Origin: Mesorhizobium_K marinum
GTDB taxonomy: Bacteria > Pseudomonadota > Alphaproteobacteria > Rhizobiales > Rhizobiaceae
Direction: 5' to 3' (one strand)
DNA length: 64,000 nt
NCBI RefSeq assembly: GCF_040813715.1
Contig: NZ_JBFOCH010000016.1
A program made the translations under genes and the position numbers. Positions 51,280 through 61,317 of this stretch are shown one piece after another (the first letter of the stretch is position 1; each line of letters begins with the position of its first letter). The notes under the pieces are model-generated. The model was not told the DNA's origin. It was given only the letters and a program-made list of their open reading frames with translations, and made no database searches.

Positions 51280-52069
51280 GCCCCTCGAAGACGCCGACCT
51301 GGCCGGCGAACTGGCACTCCTGGTCGAAGCGGCCCGCGAAGCCGGGCGCATCGCGATGCGCTACTTCCGGCGCGATCCCGAGGTCTGGCTGAAGGGCGGC
51401 ACCTCGCCGGTGAGCGAGGCAGACTATGCCGCGGACAGCTACCTGCGCGAAACCCTGCTCGCCGCGCGCGCCGGCTACGGCTGGCTCTCCGAGGAAACCG
51501 CCGACGACGCCGCGCGGCTCGGCATGCGCCGCACCTTCATCGTCGATCCGATCGACGGAACACGCGGCTTCCTCGACGGCCGCAGCGAATGGTGCGTATC
51601 GGCCGCCGTGGTCGAGGGCGGGCGCTCGATCGCCGCGGTCCTAGAATGCCCGGCGAGGGGGGAGACCTATTCGGCGACGCTCGGCGGCGGCGCCTTCAAG
51701 AACGGCGCGCGCCTTGCCGTGGGGGAAACCCGCGCCAGCCCGCTGGTCGGCGGTCCTGTCACCATGGTCGGCGCCTTGCCAAAGCCGATGCGCGCAAGCG
51801 TCAGGCGCAGCCCCTACATTCCGTCGCTGGCCTACAGGATCGGCCTTGTGGCCGACGGGACGCTCGACGCGACCTTCATCAAGCCGAACTCGCGCGACTG
51901 GGACCTTGCGGCCGCCGACCTGATCCTGCACGAGGCGGGCGGCCGCATTCTCGACGTGCAGGGGATGGCGCCGACCTACGGCGCATGGGATACACTGCAC
52001 GGCGCCATGGTCTGCGGAAGCGGCGCGCTTCTGGAGGCGATGGCGAAAACCATCCGCGCCGGCGACTGA
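51266..52069 (+). CDS. cysQ: Inositol monophosphatase-family protein, CysQ-like
   Basis: 267 aa. Phosphatase motifs: SPVSEADYAADSYLRETLL, VDPIDGTRGFLDGRSEWCVS (metal and phosphate site) and NSRDWDLAAADLILHEAGG. Most similar in pattern to 3'(2'),5'-bisphosphate nucleotidases, which clear PAP. The only in-frame start is a TTG at 51266 with GAAGG about 9 nt upstream; it overlaps the pmbA stop by 14 nt. Confidence 0.83.
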   Translation: MPAVEPLEDADLAGELALLVEAAREAGRIAMRYFRRDPEVWLKGGTSPVSEADYAADSYLRETLLAARAGYGWLSEETADDAARLGMRRTFIVDPIDGTRGFLDGRSEWCVSAAVVEGGRSIAAVLECPARGETYSATLGGGAFKNGARLAVGETRASPLVGGPVTMVGALPKPMRASVRRSPYIPSLAYRIGLVADGTLDATFIKPNSRDWDLAAADLILHEAGGRILDVQGMAPTYGAWDTLHGAMVCGSGALLEAMAKTIRAGD

Positions 52070-52246
52070 CCGGCCCCCGGCCTGGTGCGCGGCCCGGCGT
52101 TTCCGGCCGAAGCGGCGTTCATCCGGCGGCCCGCCGGCTGACGTTGCGGGAGGCGGGGTTGGCGGAACGTAACGTCCAGAATTCGATTCCGATTCCCCCG
52201 GCGATGCGTTAGACAGGCGACGAAACCGAAGACAAGGTTGCGAAAA

Positions 52247-52498
52247 ATGTCCGGCAAAGACGGCGAACAGCAGCTTCTCCATCTGGTATTCGGCGGCGAG
52301 CTCAAGAAGCTCGGCGGCAACGAGTTCCGGGATCTCGACGCACTCGACATCGTGGGCATCTACCCGAACTACAAGACGGCGCACGCCGCATGGAAGGCAA
52401 AGGCACAGGCCAGCGTGGACAACGCCCACATGCGCTACTACGTCGTCCACCTGCACCGGCTGCTCGAGCCGGAGCTGAAGGGTTCCGGATCGGAATAA
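52247..52498 (+). CDS. DUF4170 domain protein
   Basis: 83 aa, soluble. Pattern LVFGGELKKLG ... DIVGIYPNYKTAHAAWKAKA ... RYYVVHLHRLLEP matches the DUF4170 family of Rhizobiales, whose function is unknown. It stands directly before the DUF374 acyltransferase and the waaA/lpxK genes in a conserved order. Confidence 0.85.
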   Translation: MSGKDGEQQLLHLVFGGELKKLGGNEFRDLDALDIVGIYPNYKTAHAAWKAKAQASVDNAHMRYYVVHLHRLLEPELKGSGSE

Positions 52499-52500
52499 GC

Positions 52501-53286
52501 ATGGACGAGCAGACCGCAACGCAGCCGGCCGTCCGGCGTGCGGCCAAGGATAAGAACGTGTCACGGCCAAAGGCCCTCTGGGTGCGCATCCGCGAACCGC
52601 TTGCGCAGTCGCGCGTCGCCAAGGCGGTCGTGACCTCGCTGTTTGCACAGGCGCTTCGCTTCATCAGGCTGACCAACCCGGTGGTCGCCGGGTCGGCGAG
52701 GCTCGCCGGAGCCTATGAGGCCGACGAGCCCGGCATCATCGCGCTCTGGCACGGCCAGCACCTGCTCGCGCCGGTGTTCTATCCGAGCAAGCGTCGGCTG
52801 GTCGCCATGGTGTCGCGGAGCGCGGACGCCGAACTGAACGCAATGGTCGTCGAGAAGTTCGGCATCGAGGCGGTGCGCGGCTCCGGCGGACGCCACGACA
52901 GCCGCCATCTCGACAAGGGCGGCGCCAAGGCCCTGATTGCCCTGAAAAAGTCGCTCGATGCGGGCAAGAACGTCGCCATGATAGCGGACATACCGCACGG
53001 CAAGCCGCGCGACGCCGGCATGGGGATCATTCTTCTGGCTCGTCTTTCGGGTCGTCCGATCATCCCCGCGGCGATCGCGACGAGCCGCCGCAAGGTGCTC
53101 GAGCAGAGCTGGGACAAGACGACCATCAGCCTGCCCTTCGGGCGCAGCGCAGTGGCGGTCGGCGACCTCGTCCATGTGCCCAAGAACGCCGATGAGGCGG
53201 AAATGGAGCGCATCCGCCAACATCTAACCGACACCCTCAACGCCGCCACCGAGAAGGCCTACGCGCTCGCCGACGGTGTGCGATGA
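52501..53286 (+). CDS. DUF374 lysophospholipid acyltransferase family protein
   Basis: 261 aa. GIIALWHGQHLLAPVFYP (H-G-Q catalytic-like block), AVRGSGGRHDSRHLDKGGAK and MIADIPHGKPRDAGMGIILL are family signatures. Position between DUF4170 and waaA suggests a role in lipid A or outer-membrane lipid acylation (inference). Overlaps waaA by 4 nt (ATGA). Confidence 0.88.
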   Translation: MDEQTATQPAVRRAAKDKNVSRPKALWVRIREPLAQSRVAKAVVTSLFAQALRFIRLTNPVVAGSARLAGAYEADEPGIIALWHGQHLLAPVFYPSKRRLVAMVSRSADAELNAMVVEKFGIEAVRGSGGRHDSRHLDKGGAKALIALKKSLDAGKNVAMIADIPHGKPRDAGMGIILLARLSGRPIIPAAIATSRRKVLEQSWDKTTISLPFGRSAVAVGDLVHVPKNADEAEMERIRQHLTDTLNAATEKAYALADGVR

Positions 53287-54593
53287 GCGAGCGTTGGGCG
53301 CGAACCGTGCTGGCGGCGTATCGGTTCGCGGGTGCGGCGGCCTTCCCGCTGGTCGGCCCCTACGTGGCCTGGCGCGCCACCAAGGGGAAGGAAGACCCCA
53401 CCCGGCGCTATGAGCGATCCGGCTATGCCGGCAAGCCGCGTCCGGAAGGCCCGCTGATCTGGGCGCATGCGGCCAGCGTGGGCGAGACCATCGCCATCGT
53501 GCCGCTGATTGAGAGCATCCTCGGCTACGGCGTCAACGTCGTGCTGACGACGGGGACGGTGACCTCGGCGCAGGTCGCCGAGGAACGCCTCGGCGACAGC
53601 ATCATCCACCAGTTCGTGCCGCTCGACCTCAAGCCGGCGATCGGCCGCTTTCTCAACCACTGGCAGCCCGATCTCGCCATCATCGCCGAATCCGAGATCT
53701 GGCCGATGACGATCATGGAACTCGGGTACCGCAGGATTCCGCAGGTCCTGGTGAATGGCCGCCTGTCAGAGCGGTCCTTCCAGTCCTGGAAGAAGCGGGC
53801 AAACATCGCCGAGGCGCTGTTCGAGAACCTGTCGCATGTCGTGGCGCAATCCGAGGTCGACGCCGAGCGGTTCGAGGCGCTCGGCGCGCGGCCGGTGACG
53901 GTGTCGGGCAATCTCAAGGTCGACACCAATCCGCCGCCCGTGGACGGGCGCGCGCTGCACGCGATTTCGCGCCAGCTCAGCCTGCGTCCCACCTGGGCCG
54001 CGGTCTCGACGCATGAGGGCGAGGAACGCATGGCGGCGGAAATCCACCTGATGCTGCGCTCGCGCCATCCGGGCCTGCTCACCATCATCGTGCCGCGCCA
54101 CCCCGAACGGGCCGCGGCGCTCGCCGATGAGTTCGCGGCGATGGGGCTGCGCTCCGTGACGCGCAGCTCAGGAGACCGCATCCGCTCGGACACCGACATA
54201 CTGCTCGGCGACACGATCGGCGAAATGGGGCTCTACCTCAGGCTGACCGAGATCGCTTTCGTCGGCCGCTCGCTGACCGCGGAGGGCGGGCAGAACCCGC
54301 TGGAGCCGGCGATGCTGGAAACGGCGGTCCTCGCAGGCCGCAACGTCCAGAATTTTCGCGAGGCCTACCAGCGGCTGATCGACGGCGGCGCGGCAAAGCT
54401 GGTCGCCAACCGCGACATGCTGGCCGGCGCCGTGAACTTCCTGCTCCTCAACGACGCCACGCGCCGCAAGATGATGGCGGCCGGCGCGGCGACGGTCGAG
54501 GACATGCGCGGCGCGCTGGGCAAGACGCTGAAGGCGCTGGAGCCGTTCATCCATCCGCTGGTCGTGAAGGCACGGCTGAAGGGCGTGCGCTGA
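53283..54593 (+). CDS. waaA: 3-deoxy-D-manno-octulosonic acid transferase
   Basis: 436 aa, also called kdtA. Adds Kdo to lipid IV-A. N-terminal anchor, catalytic Glu in HAASVGETIAIVPLIESILG, and donor-site residues VPRHPERAAALADEF, GEMGLYLRLTEIAFVGRSLT, GGQNPLEPAMLETAVLAGRN. Coupled to lpxK by a 1-nt overlap. Confidence 0.97.
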   Translation: MSERWARTVLAAYRFAGAAAFPLVGPYVAWRATKGKEDPTRRYERSGYAGKPRPEGPLIWAHAASVGETIAIVPLIESILGYGVNVVLTTGTVTSAQVAEERLGDSIIHQFVPLDLKPAIGRFLNHWQPDLAIIAESEIWPMTIMELGYRRIPQVLVNGRLSERSFQSWKKRANIAEALFENLSHVVAQSEVDAERFEALGARPVTVSGNLKVDTNPPPVDGRALHAISRQLSLRPTWAAVSTHEGEERMAAEIHLMLRSRHPGLLTIIVPRHPERAAALADEFAAMGLRSVTRSSGDRIRSDTDILLGDTIGEMGLYLRLTEIAFVGRSLTAEGGQNPLEPAMLETAVLAGRNVQNFREAYQRLIDGGAAKLVANRDMLAGAVNFLLLNDATRRKMMAAGAATVEDMRGALGKTLKALEPFIHPLVVKARLKGVR

Positions 54594-55618
54594 TGGCGAG
54601 CGAGGCGCCTCCGTTCTGGTGGGAAAAGCCCGACTGGCGCGCCTACGGGCTCTACCCGCTCTCGGCGGTGTACGGGTTCGTCGCCAGGCGACGCTTGATC
54701 GATGCGCGGCGCGAGAAGCTCGACGTTCCGGTGATCTGCGTCGGCAACTTCACGGTCGGCGGCACCGGCAAGACGCCGGTCGCCATCGCGCTCGCCAGGC
54801 AGGCGAAGAAGATGCACCTGACGCCGGGTTTCCTGTCGCGCGGCTATGGCGGCAGCATTCACGAGCCGCATGTGGTCGACGGCAAGCGCGACAGCGCCCG
54901 GCAGGTCGGCGACGAGCCGCTGCTGCTGTCGGACCACGCGCTGACGGCGACGACGCCGAACCGGGTCGCGGGCGCCAGGCTGCTGATGCAGATGGGCTGC
55001 GACCTGCTGATCATGGACGACGGCTTCCAGAGCGCGCAGATCCACATGGACTATGCGCTGGTGGTGGTCGACGGACGCTATGGCGTCGGCAACGGCCATG
55101 TTCTGCCGGCCGGACCGCTGCGTGCGCCGCTGATCGACCAGGTGCGCTATGCGACCGGCATCGTGCGGATGGGCGAGGACAAGGCGGGCGAGGCGGTCGT
55201 CAGGCAGGCGGCGCGGGCGGGCCGGCCGATCTTCGAGGCGTGGCAGCGCCCGGTCGGCGTGGAAAAGATCGCCGGACGGCGGTTTCTTGCCTTCGCCGGC
55301 ATCGGCCACCCGGACAAGTTCTTCGACACGGTGGCGCAGGCCGGCGGCGAAGTGGTGATGGCGCGCCCCTTCGCGGACCATCATTTCTATTCGAACGACG
55401 AGCTGAGGGAACTCGTCCAGACGGCCGCCTCGGCCGACCTGGAACTTGTCACAACGGCCAAGGACGTGGCCAGGCTGCGCAACAGCATCACGCCGGCCGG
55501 ACTGCTCGGCAAGCTGAATGTCCTGGAGATCGACGCGGTGTTCGAGAACGCCAACGCGACGAGGCGCATCATCGAGGAAGCGCAGGACGCCTGGCGCGAG
55601 CGCCGGCTCGACACCTAG
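54593..55618 (+). CDS. lpxK: Tetraacyldisaccharide 4'-kinase
   Basis: 341 aa. Phosphorylates the 4' position of the lipid A disaccharide. P-loop GNFTVGGTGKTPVAIALARQ, a following SRGYGGSIHEPHVVD block and MDDGFQSAQIHMDYALVVVD (second metal-binding site). It ends the lipid A operon; the DUF2093 gene is convergent 13 bp later. Confidence 0.97.
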   Translation: MASEAPPFWWEKPDWRAYGLYPLSAVYGFVARRRLIDARREKLDVPVICVGNFTVGGTGKTPVAIALARQAKKMHLTPGFLSRGYGGSIHEPHVVDGKRDSARQVGDEPLLLSDHALTATTPNRVAGARLLMQMGCDLLIMDDGFQSAQIHMDYALVVVDGRYGVGNGHVLPAGPLRAPLIDQVRYATGIVRMGEDKAGEAVVRQAARAGRPIFEAWQRPVGVEKIAGRRFLAFAGIGHPDKFFDTVAQAGGEVVMARPFADHHFYSNDELRELVQTAASADLELVTTAKDVARLRNSITPAGLLGKLNVLEIDAVFENANATRRIIEEAQDAWRERRLDT

Positions 55619-55631
55619 CTACGTCCGGCGG

Positions 55632-55862
55632 TCACCCGCGGCGCAGCTCCGGGTTCGCCTCCATCTCGCGCTTCAGCGATGCGGCGGCGTTCACGTAGGC
55701 CTCCTGGCGGGCCACGCTCCAGTATTTCAGCTCGTCGATCGGGATGGACTCGCCGGTGACGGCGCAGCGCACGAACGACCCCGGGCTCGTCACCTGGAAG
55801 TCTCCGTCGAGATAGCGGATGCGGGCTTCCCTGGCGCCAGGGCCCTCGAAACGGTTCATCAT
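55632..55862 (-). CDS. DUF2093 family protein
   Basis: 76 aa, soluble. Pattern ARIRYLDGDFQVTSPGSFVR, then CAVTGESIPIDELKYWSVAR and QEAYVNAAAS, is that of the alphaproteobacterial DUF2093 family. AAGG lies just upstream of the double ATG at 55857-55862. It lies on the mutL strand, 83 bp downstream of the mutL end. Confidence 0.88.
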   Translation of the reverse strand: MMNRFEGPGAREARIRYLDGDFQVTSPGSFVRCAVTGESIPIDELKYWSVARQEAYVNAAASLKREMEANPELRRG

Positions 55863-55945
55863 CGCCTTCTTCCGCCACAAAACCCCTTGCAGGTCAAGCG
55901 GGCGAAGCACTGGCCCGCCGCCGCTACATCGGGCGTCTGCGTAAG

Positions 55946-57784
55946 CTACCGTCGGCCGAACAGCCGCTCGATATCGGCGAGCTTGAGCTCGATATAGGTC
56001 GGGCGGCCGTGGTTGCAGGTGCCCGAGCCGGGCGTCGCCTCCATCTGGCGCAGCAGCGCGTTCATCTCCTCGGCCTTCATCAGCCGGCCCGAGCGCACCG
56101 ATCCGTGGCAGGCCATCGTGGCGGCGATGCGGTCGAGCCGGTCCTTCAGCGTGTCGACGGTGTCGTTGTCGGCAATCTCGTCGGCGAGGTCGCGCACGAG
56201 ATCGCCGACATTGGTCTCTCCGAGCATCGAGGGTGTTTCGCGCACCGCGACCGCGCCCGGGCCGAAACGCTCGATGCCGAGGCCGAAGCGGGCCAGCGTT
56301 TCGGCATGCGTGGCCAGCCGGTCGGCGTCTTCCTCGGGGAGGTCCACGATCTCAGGCATCAGCAGCATCTGCGCGGGGATCGGCCGCGAATGGAGCGCCT
56401 GCTTGAGCGCCTCGTAGACGAGGCGTTCATGCGCCGCGTGCTGGTCGACGATGACCAGCGAATCCCGGGTCTGCGCGACGATGTAGTTTTCGTGCACCTG
56501 CGCCCGGGCGGCTCCGAGTTCCGCGCCGAGCAACGCATCGTCGGCGGTTCCGACGCCGGCGCGGGCGTCCGCGCTGGGCATCGGCGCGCCGCCGAAAGCC
56601 GCCTGGGGGGCTTCGCCGAAGCCGAGGTCGAGCGGCCGGTAGGGGGACCTCGCGGCATTGAAGCCGGCGGCGCCGTCGAAATGCCGGCTGCTGCCGCCCT
56701 CCCAGCCGGCGGCCGCGCCCTGGCCGCTGGCGGCCGTGCTCGGACGGAATGCGTCGGCCAGGCCGGCCGCGCCGGTGGTGGCCGAACGGATGCCGGCAGC
56801 GGCCAGCGCCTGCCTGAGCGCGCCGACGATCAGCCCGCGCACAAGGCCGGGGTCGCGGAAGCGCACATCGGACTTGGCCGGGTGGACGTTGACGTCGACC
56901 AGCGCCGGATCGAGCGCCAGGAAGAGAACGGTGACGGCGTGGCGGTCGCGCGGCAGCACGTCGGCGTAGGCGCCCCTGATCGCCCCGGCGATCAGCTTGT
57001 CGCGCACTGGCCGGCCGTTCACATAGGCATATTGCTGCAGGGCGTTGGCGCGGTTGTAGGAGGGGATAGAGATGTAGCCGGTCAGGCCGACGCCGTCCCG
57101 ACCGGCGTCGACCGCAATGGCGTTGTCGGGAAAATCGGACCCCATGACCTGGGCGATCCGGGCCAGCTGCCCGTGGGGGGAAGCTTCGTTCGCCGGCAGG
57201 TCGAGCGTCGAACGGTCGGTCCCGGAGAGCGTGAAGCGAACCGCCGGAAACGCGATGGCGATGCGCTTGACGACGTCGGTGATCGCCGAACTTTCCGCGC
57301 GCTCGCCCTTCATGAACTTCAGGCGGGCCGGGGTCGCGAAGAAGAGGTCGCGTACCTCGACCGAGGTCCCGCGATTGGCGGCGGCGGGCCGGATTGCAGA
57401 AACGTCGCCGCCTTCGACGGAGATTTCGGCGGCCGCGTCGGCATCGGCGGTTCGCGAGCGGATGGCCAGCCGGGAGACGGAGCCGATCGACGGCAGGGCC
57501 TCGCCGCGAAAGCCGAGCGAGCGGATGTCGTGGATGTCGGTCGACAGCTTGGAGGTGCAGTGGCGCGAAACGGCGAGCGCCAGCTCTCCTGCAGGGATGC
57601 CCGCGCCATCGTCCACCACGCGCAGCAGCGAAAGGCCGCCGCCGCCGGTGGCGACCTCGACGCGGGAGGCCCCGGCGTCGAGCGCATTCTCGACCAGTTC
57701 CTTGGCGACGCTCGCCGGCCGCTCGATGACCTCGCCGGCGGCGATCTGGTTGATCATCGTTTCTGAAAGCTGTCGGATCGGCAT
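55946..57784 (-). CDS. mutL: DNA mismatch repair protein MutL
   Basis: 612 aa. GHKL ATPase: VIERPASVAKELVENALDAG, LRVVDDGAGI, LGFRGEALPS. C-terminal dimerisation/endonuclease domain with VIVDQHAAHERLVYEAL (D-Q-H-A-x2-E-x4-E), showing it is a nicking-type MutL, and CNHGRPTYIEL at the end. Fills the role of strand incision in methyl-independent repair. Confidence 0.97.
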   Translation of the reverse strand: MPIRQLSETMINQIAAGEVIERPASVAKELVENALDAGASRVEVATGGGGLSLLRVVDDGAGIPAGELALAVSRHCTSKLSTDIHDIRSLGFRGEALPSIGSVSRLAIRSRTADADAAAEISVEGGDVSAIRPAAANRGTSVEVRDLFFATPARLKFMKGERAESSAITDVVKRIAIAFPAVRFTLSGTDRSTLDLPANEASPHGQLARIAQVMGSDFPDNAIAVDAGRDGVGLTGYISIPSYNRANALQQYAYVNGRPVRDKLIAGAIRGAYADVLPRDRHAVTVLFLALDPALVDVNVHPAKSDVRFRDPGLVRGLIVGALRQALAAAGIRSATTGAAGLADAFRPSTAASGQGAAAGWEGGSSRHFDGAAGFNAARSPYRPLDLGFGEAPQAAFGGAPMPSADARAGVGTADDALLGAELGAARAQVHENYIVAQTRDSLVIVDQHAAHERLVYEALKQALHSRPIPAQMLLMPEIVDLPEEDADRLATHAETLARFGLGIERFGPGAVAVRETPSMLGETNVGDLVRDLADEIADNDTVDTLKDRLDRIAATMACHGSVRSGRLMKAEEMNALLRQMEATPGSGTCNHGRPTYIELKLADIERLFGRR

Positions 57785-57832
57785 TCGCCGATTATACAGG
57801 GATTCGGATGGCCGCGTAGCGACCGCAAGCCG

Positions 57833-57848
57833 ATGATCACATGATCAT
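57833..57848. promoter_or_regulatory. Near-perfect 16-bp palindrome upstream of mutL
   Basis: ATGATCA-ca-TGATCAT, in the 87 bp between mutL (start 57784) and the FAD monooxygenase stop. May be an operator or part of the mutL promoter; no known factor matches. Confidence 0.35.
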
Positions 57849-57871
57849 GCGGCGGCCCGCATTTCCTTGCG

Positions 57872-59449
57872 TCATCCCGCCGGCCTGGCGCGCAGGCCCA
57901 CGGTTCCGGCAAGGTAGCGCCTTGCCGCCGCAGCATCGGCCGTCCGGCCGCAGAGGCCGACATGGCCGTCCGGCCGGATCAGGTAGAACGAGGGGCGCGG
58001 GATCGCCAGGCGCGCCAGTTCGGCGTCGTTGTGCGGATCGTGGGGCACCGTCCACGTCCGGACGCGGTCGCCGAAGCCGATCGCGTCGGCGGTGGGTGCG
58101 CCCTGTCCAAATGCGACAAGATTGAAACAGGTGTCGTCAAGGGCCTGGAAAAGGTCTTCCACCGGCCCGCCGTCGCGCAACCGCAGGCGAAGCCAGGGAA
58201 AGCGGTCGCCGGATTGCGGTGCGGCGGCCGGCAACGCCTCGACGTTCGCGGAGAGCGGGCTTGCGCGGTAGCGGATGGCCGTCTGCGAAACCGTCCTGAA
58301 GGCGAGGTCCTGGATGCGTGGGACGGACATGGCGAAGGCGGCGATTCGGGCGAGGACGCGCGTTCGCATGAGGCCGGCCAACCACCCGTCGGCCACGGCA
58401 AGCTTGAAGGCGCGATCCGTGGTGGCGAGCAGACGCCTTGCGACCGGCAGGCGCTCGCCGCCATAGCTGTCGAGCAAGGCCGGATCGGCTTCGCCGCCGC
58501 AGACCAGCGCCAGCTTCCAGGCCAGGTTGTAGGCGTCCTGCAGGCCGGTGTTCATGCCCTGTGCGCCGGCCGGGCTGTGGATGTGCGCGGCGTCGCCGAG
58601 CAGGAATGCCCGGCGGTCGCGGAAACGCTCGGCCGCCCGGTGGTGGATGCGGTAGGACGAGAACCAGCTGCAGCGCGTGATCGAGAGTTCGGCCCCGGCC
58701 TCGTCGCGGAGCGAGGGCATGACCGCGTCGAGGTCGATTTCGCCGGCGCCCCGCAGTTCGGGCGGGACGATGCCGACGATGCGCCAGTGGTCTCGTCCGC
58801 GCATCGGGAAGAGCAGGTGAAAGCCTGTCCGCCACAGGTACACGTTGACCTCGTCCGGAACCATCGTGCCGGTCATCTCGACGTCGGCGACGAAGAAGAC
58901 ATGCTCGTAGGGCGCTCCGGGAAACCCGATGCCCGCGATCTTGCGCACGGCGCTGTGCGCGCCGTCGCAGCCGGCGACGTAGGCGGCGGTGAGGCTGCGC
59001 ATGCGGCCGTCGGGCGTCGTCAGCATGGCCGTCACGCCGTCCGCATCCTGCGTGAAGTCGATCAGTTCCGTGTTCCACCGAACGGAAACGCCGAATTCGG
59101 CCAACCGTTCGCCCATGATCATCTCGTTGTCGTCCTGGCCGAGCACCAGCACGAAGGGATAGGGCGTGGTCATGCGGCCGGCGTCGCCGAGCGGCACATG
59201 CGCCATACGCCGTCCCTGCGCCCAGAGCGTCGCTCCCGTGCCGCGCTTGCCGAGTTCGTGCGCGCGGTCGACGATGCCGAGATGCGCGTAGATTTCCAGC
59301 GTGCGGGCCTGCACGCCGAGCGCCCGGGTCTGGCGGGCGGGTCCGTCGTGGCGGTCGACGATCTCGACCCGCACGCCGCGCCGCGCCAACTGGTTGGCCA
59401 GCATGAGGCCGGTCGGTCCGGCCCCGACAATCAGGACGTCGGTGTCCAT
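57872..59449 (-). CDS. FAD-dependent aromatic hydroxylase-type monooxygenase
   Basis: 525 aa, PHBH-type fold. FAD site VLIVGAGPTGLMLANQLARR; DG motif YVAGCDGAHSAVRKIAG; second FAD site FLLGDAAHIHSPAGAQGMNT. Hydroxylates an aromatic or related ring using NAD(P)H and O2; the substrate is unknown. A C-terminal thioredoxin-like extension (FYLIRPDGHVGLCGR) is typical of phenol-hydroxylase/TetX-like longer members. Divergent from the MttB-like gene across 164 bp, so possibly co-regulated with it. Confidence 0.9.
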   Translation of the reverse strand: MDTDVLIVGAGPTGLMLANQLARRGVRVEIVDRHDGPARQTRALGVQARTLEIYAHLGIVDRAHELGKRGTGATLWAQGRRMAHVPLGDAGRMTTPYPFVLVLGQDDNEMIMGERLAEFGVSVRWNTELIDFTQDADGVTAMLTTPDGRMRSLTAAYVAGCDGAHSAVRKIAGIGFPGAPYEHVFFVADVEMTGTMVPDEVNVYLWRTGFHLLFPMRGRDHWRIVGIVPPELRGAGEIDLDAVMPSLRDEAGAELSITRCSWFSSYRIHHRAAERFRDRRAFLLGDAAHIHSPAGAQGMNTGLQDAYNLAWKLALVCGGEADPALLDSYGGERLPVARRLLATTDRAFKLAVADGWLAGLMRTRVLARIAAFAMSVPRIQDLAFRTVSQTAIRYRASPLSANVEALPAAAPQSGDRFPWLRLRLRDGGPVEDLFQALDDTCFNLVAFGQGAPTADAIGFGDRVRTWTVPHDPHNDAELARLAIPRPSFYLIRPDGHVGLCGRTADAAAARRYLAGTVGLRARPAG

Positions 59450-59613
59450 GCAACTCCCCCCGTCAAGACGGAACGCGCCTGTCGCAGGATAGCACGGCCA
59501 GCCCCGCAGCACGCCGCCGGCGTCGCTTAACAGGCAGAGTTGGGCGCGAAACGGAAATCCCGAAGCCGCAGGGCGGGTTACCGTGCGAGCGTTCCCAGCC
59601 AGGGAGACGTCGA

Positions 59614-61316
59614 ATGGAAGTGGTTGCGGCCGGACAAGGCGTTGATGCGGGCAAGCGGCGCGAGCGCGCCGGAGGGCGCGTCGCCCGTCGCGAACTGCGC
59701 TCGCACGGAGCGGAAGGGCTTGGCCGCCCCTATATCGTCCGCAACATTCCGACCTACGATATCCTCTCCGAGGAAAACCTGGTCCGTATCGAACAGGCGG
59801 CCGACCGCATCCTGGCCGAAATCGGCATCGAGTTCCGCGACGATCCCGCAACGCTGGACCACTGGCGGCGGGCCGGCGCCAGCATCGATGGCGCGCTGGT
59901 GAAGTTCGAGCCGGGCATGCTGCGCGAGATACTGCGAAGCGCGCCGGCCGCGTTCACGCAGCATGCGCGCAACCCCGAAAATTCCGTGCTGATCGGCGGC
60001 AAAAGCGTCGTCTTTTCGCCGGCTTACGGGTCGCCCTTCGTGATGGACCTCGACCGGGGTCGTCGCTACGGGACGATCGAGGATTTCCGCAATTTCGTGA
60101 AGCTGGCGCAGTCGTCGCCCTGGCTGCACCATTCCGGCGGCACGATCTGCGAACCGGTCGACGTTCCGGTCAACAAGCGCCATCTCGACATGNGCGACGC
60201 TACGGGACGATGGAGGACTTCCGCAATTTCGTGAAGCTGGCGCAGTCGTCGCCCTGGCTGCACCATTCCGGCGGCACGATCTGCGAACCGGTCGACGTTC
60301 CGGTCAACAAGCGCCATCTCGACATGGTCTACGCGCATATCCGCTATTCCGACCGCGGCTTCATGGGCTCGGTGACGGCCGAAAGCCGCGCCGAGGACTC
60401 GGTCGACATGGCGCGCATCGTCTTCGGCGAGAGCTTCGTCGACGAGAACTGCGTGATCCTCGGCAACGTCAACGTCAATTCGCCGCTGGTCTGGGACGCG
60501 ACCATGACCACGGCGCTGCGCGCCTATGCCCGCGCCAACCAGGCGGCGGTGATCGTGCCCTTCATCCTCGGCGGCGCGATGGGCCCGGTGACCAACGCCG
60601 GCGCGATCGCGCAGTCGCTCGCCGAAACCATGGCCGGCTGCGCCCTGACGCAACTGGAGCGACCCGGCGCGCCGGTGGTCTTCGGCAACTTCCTGTCGTC
60701 GATGTCCCTGAAATCGGGGTCGCCGACCTTCGGGACGCCAGAACCGGCGATCGGCTCGATGGTCGTCGGGCAGCTGGCGCGGCGCCTGAACCTGCCGCTG
60801 CGCTGCTCGGGCAACTTCACGACGTCGAAGCTGCCCGACGCCCACGCCATGAACGAAGGCACGATGTCGATGCTGGCGGCGGTGCATTGCGGGGCGAACT
60901 TCATCCTGCATTCGGCCGGCTTCCTCGATGGCCTTTTGTCGATGTCCTACGAGAAGTTCGTCATGGACGCGGATTTCTGCGGCGCCCTGCACACCTATCT
61001 CGACGGCGTGAAGGTGGACGACAACCAGCTTGCGCTGGACGCCTTCCTGGAGGTAGGGCCGGGCAACCACTTCTTCGGCTGCTCCCACACCATCCAGAAC
61101 TACGAAACCGCCTTCTGGGGCTCGGAGATCGCGGACAACGAGCCGTTCGAGAAGTGGGAGGCGGCGGGCTCGGAGGATGCGGCGACCCGCGCCAACAGGC
61201 GCTGGAAGCAGGCATTGGCGGAGTACCAGCCGCCGCCGCTCGACGCGGCGATCGACGATGCCCTGAAGGACTTCATCGCGCGCAAGAAGGCGTCGATGGC
61301 GGACGCGTGGTACTGA
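59614..61316 (+). CDS. Trimethylamine methyltransferase (MttB) superfamily protein, non-pyrrolysine (gap-interrupted)
   Basis: A corrinoid-dependent methyltransferase-like TIM barrel. Visible features: IPTYDILSEENLVRIEQAAD, GFMGSVTAESRAEDSVDMAR, FILGGAMGPVTNAGAIAQSL, EVGPGNHFFGCSHTIQNYET. True MttB needs pyrrolysine at an in-frame amber codon; none interrupts the frame here, so this is the non-Pyl branch (as in glycine-betaine methyltransferases such as MtgB). The n at 60193 sits in a 132-bp repeat (60061-60192 and 60195-60326) with one Ile/Met change; collapsing it gives 522 aa. GGGAGA precedes the ATG. It probably demethylates a quaternary amine; no corrinoid protein gene is in the window. 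Confidence 0.88.
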
Positions 61317-61317
61317 G

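Noticed and set aside
59614..61316. Pyrrolysine-type MttB with an amber codon
   Set aside because: After removing the overlap, no in-frame TAG interrupts the gene; it belongs to the non-Pyl branch.
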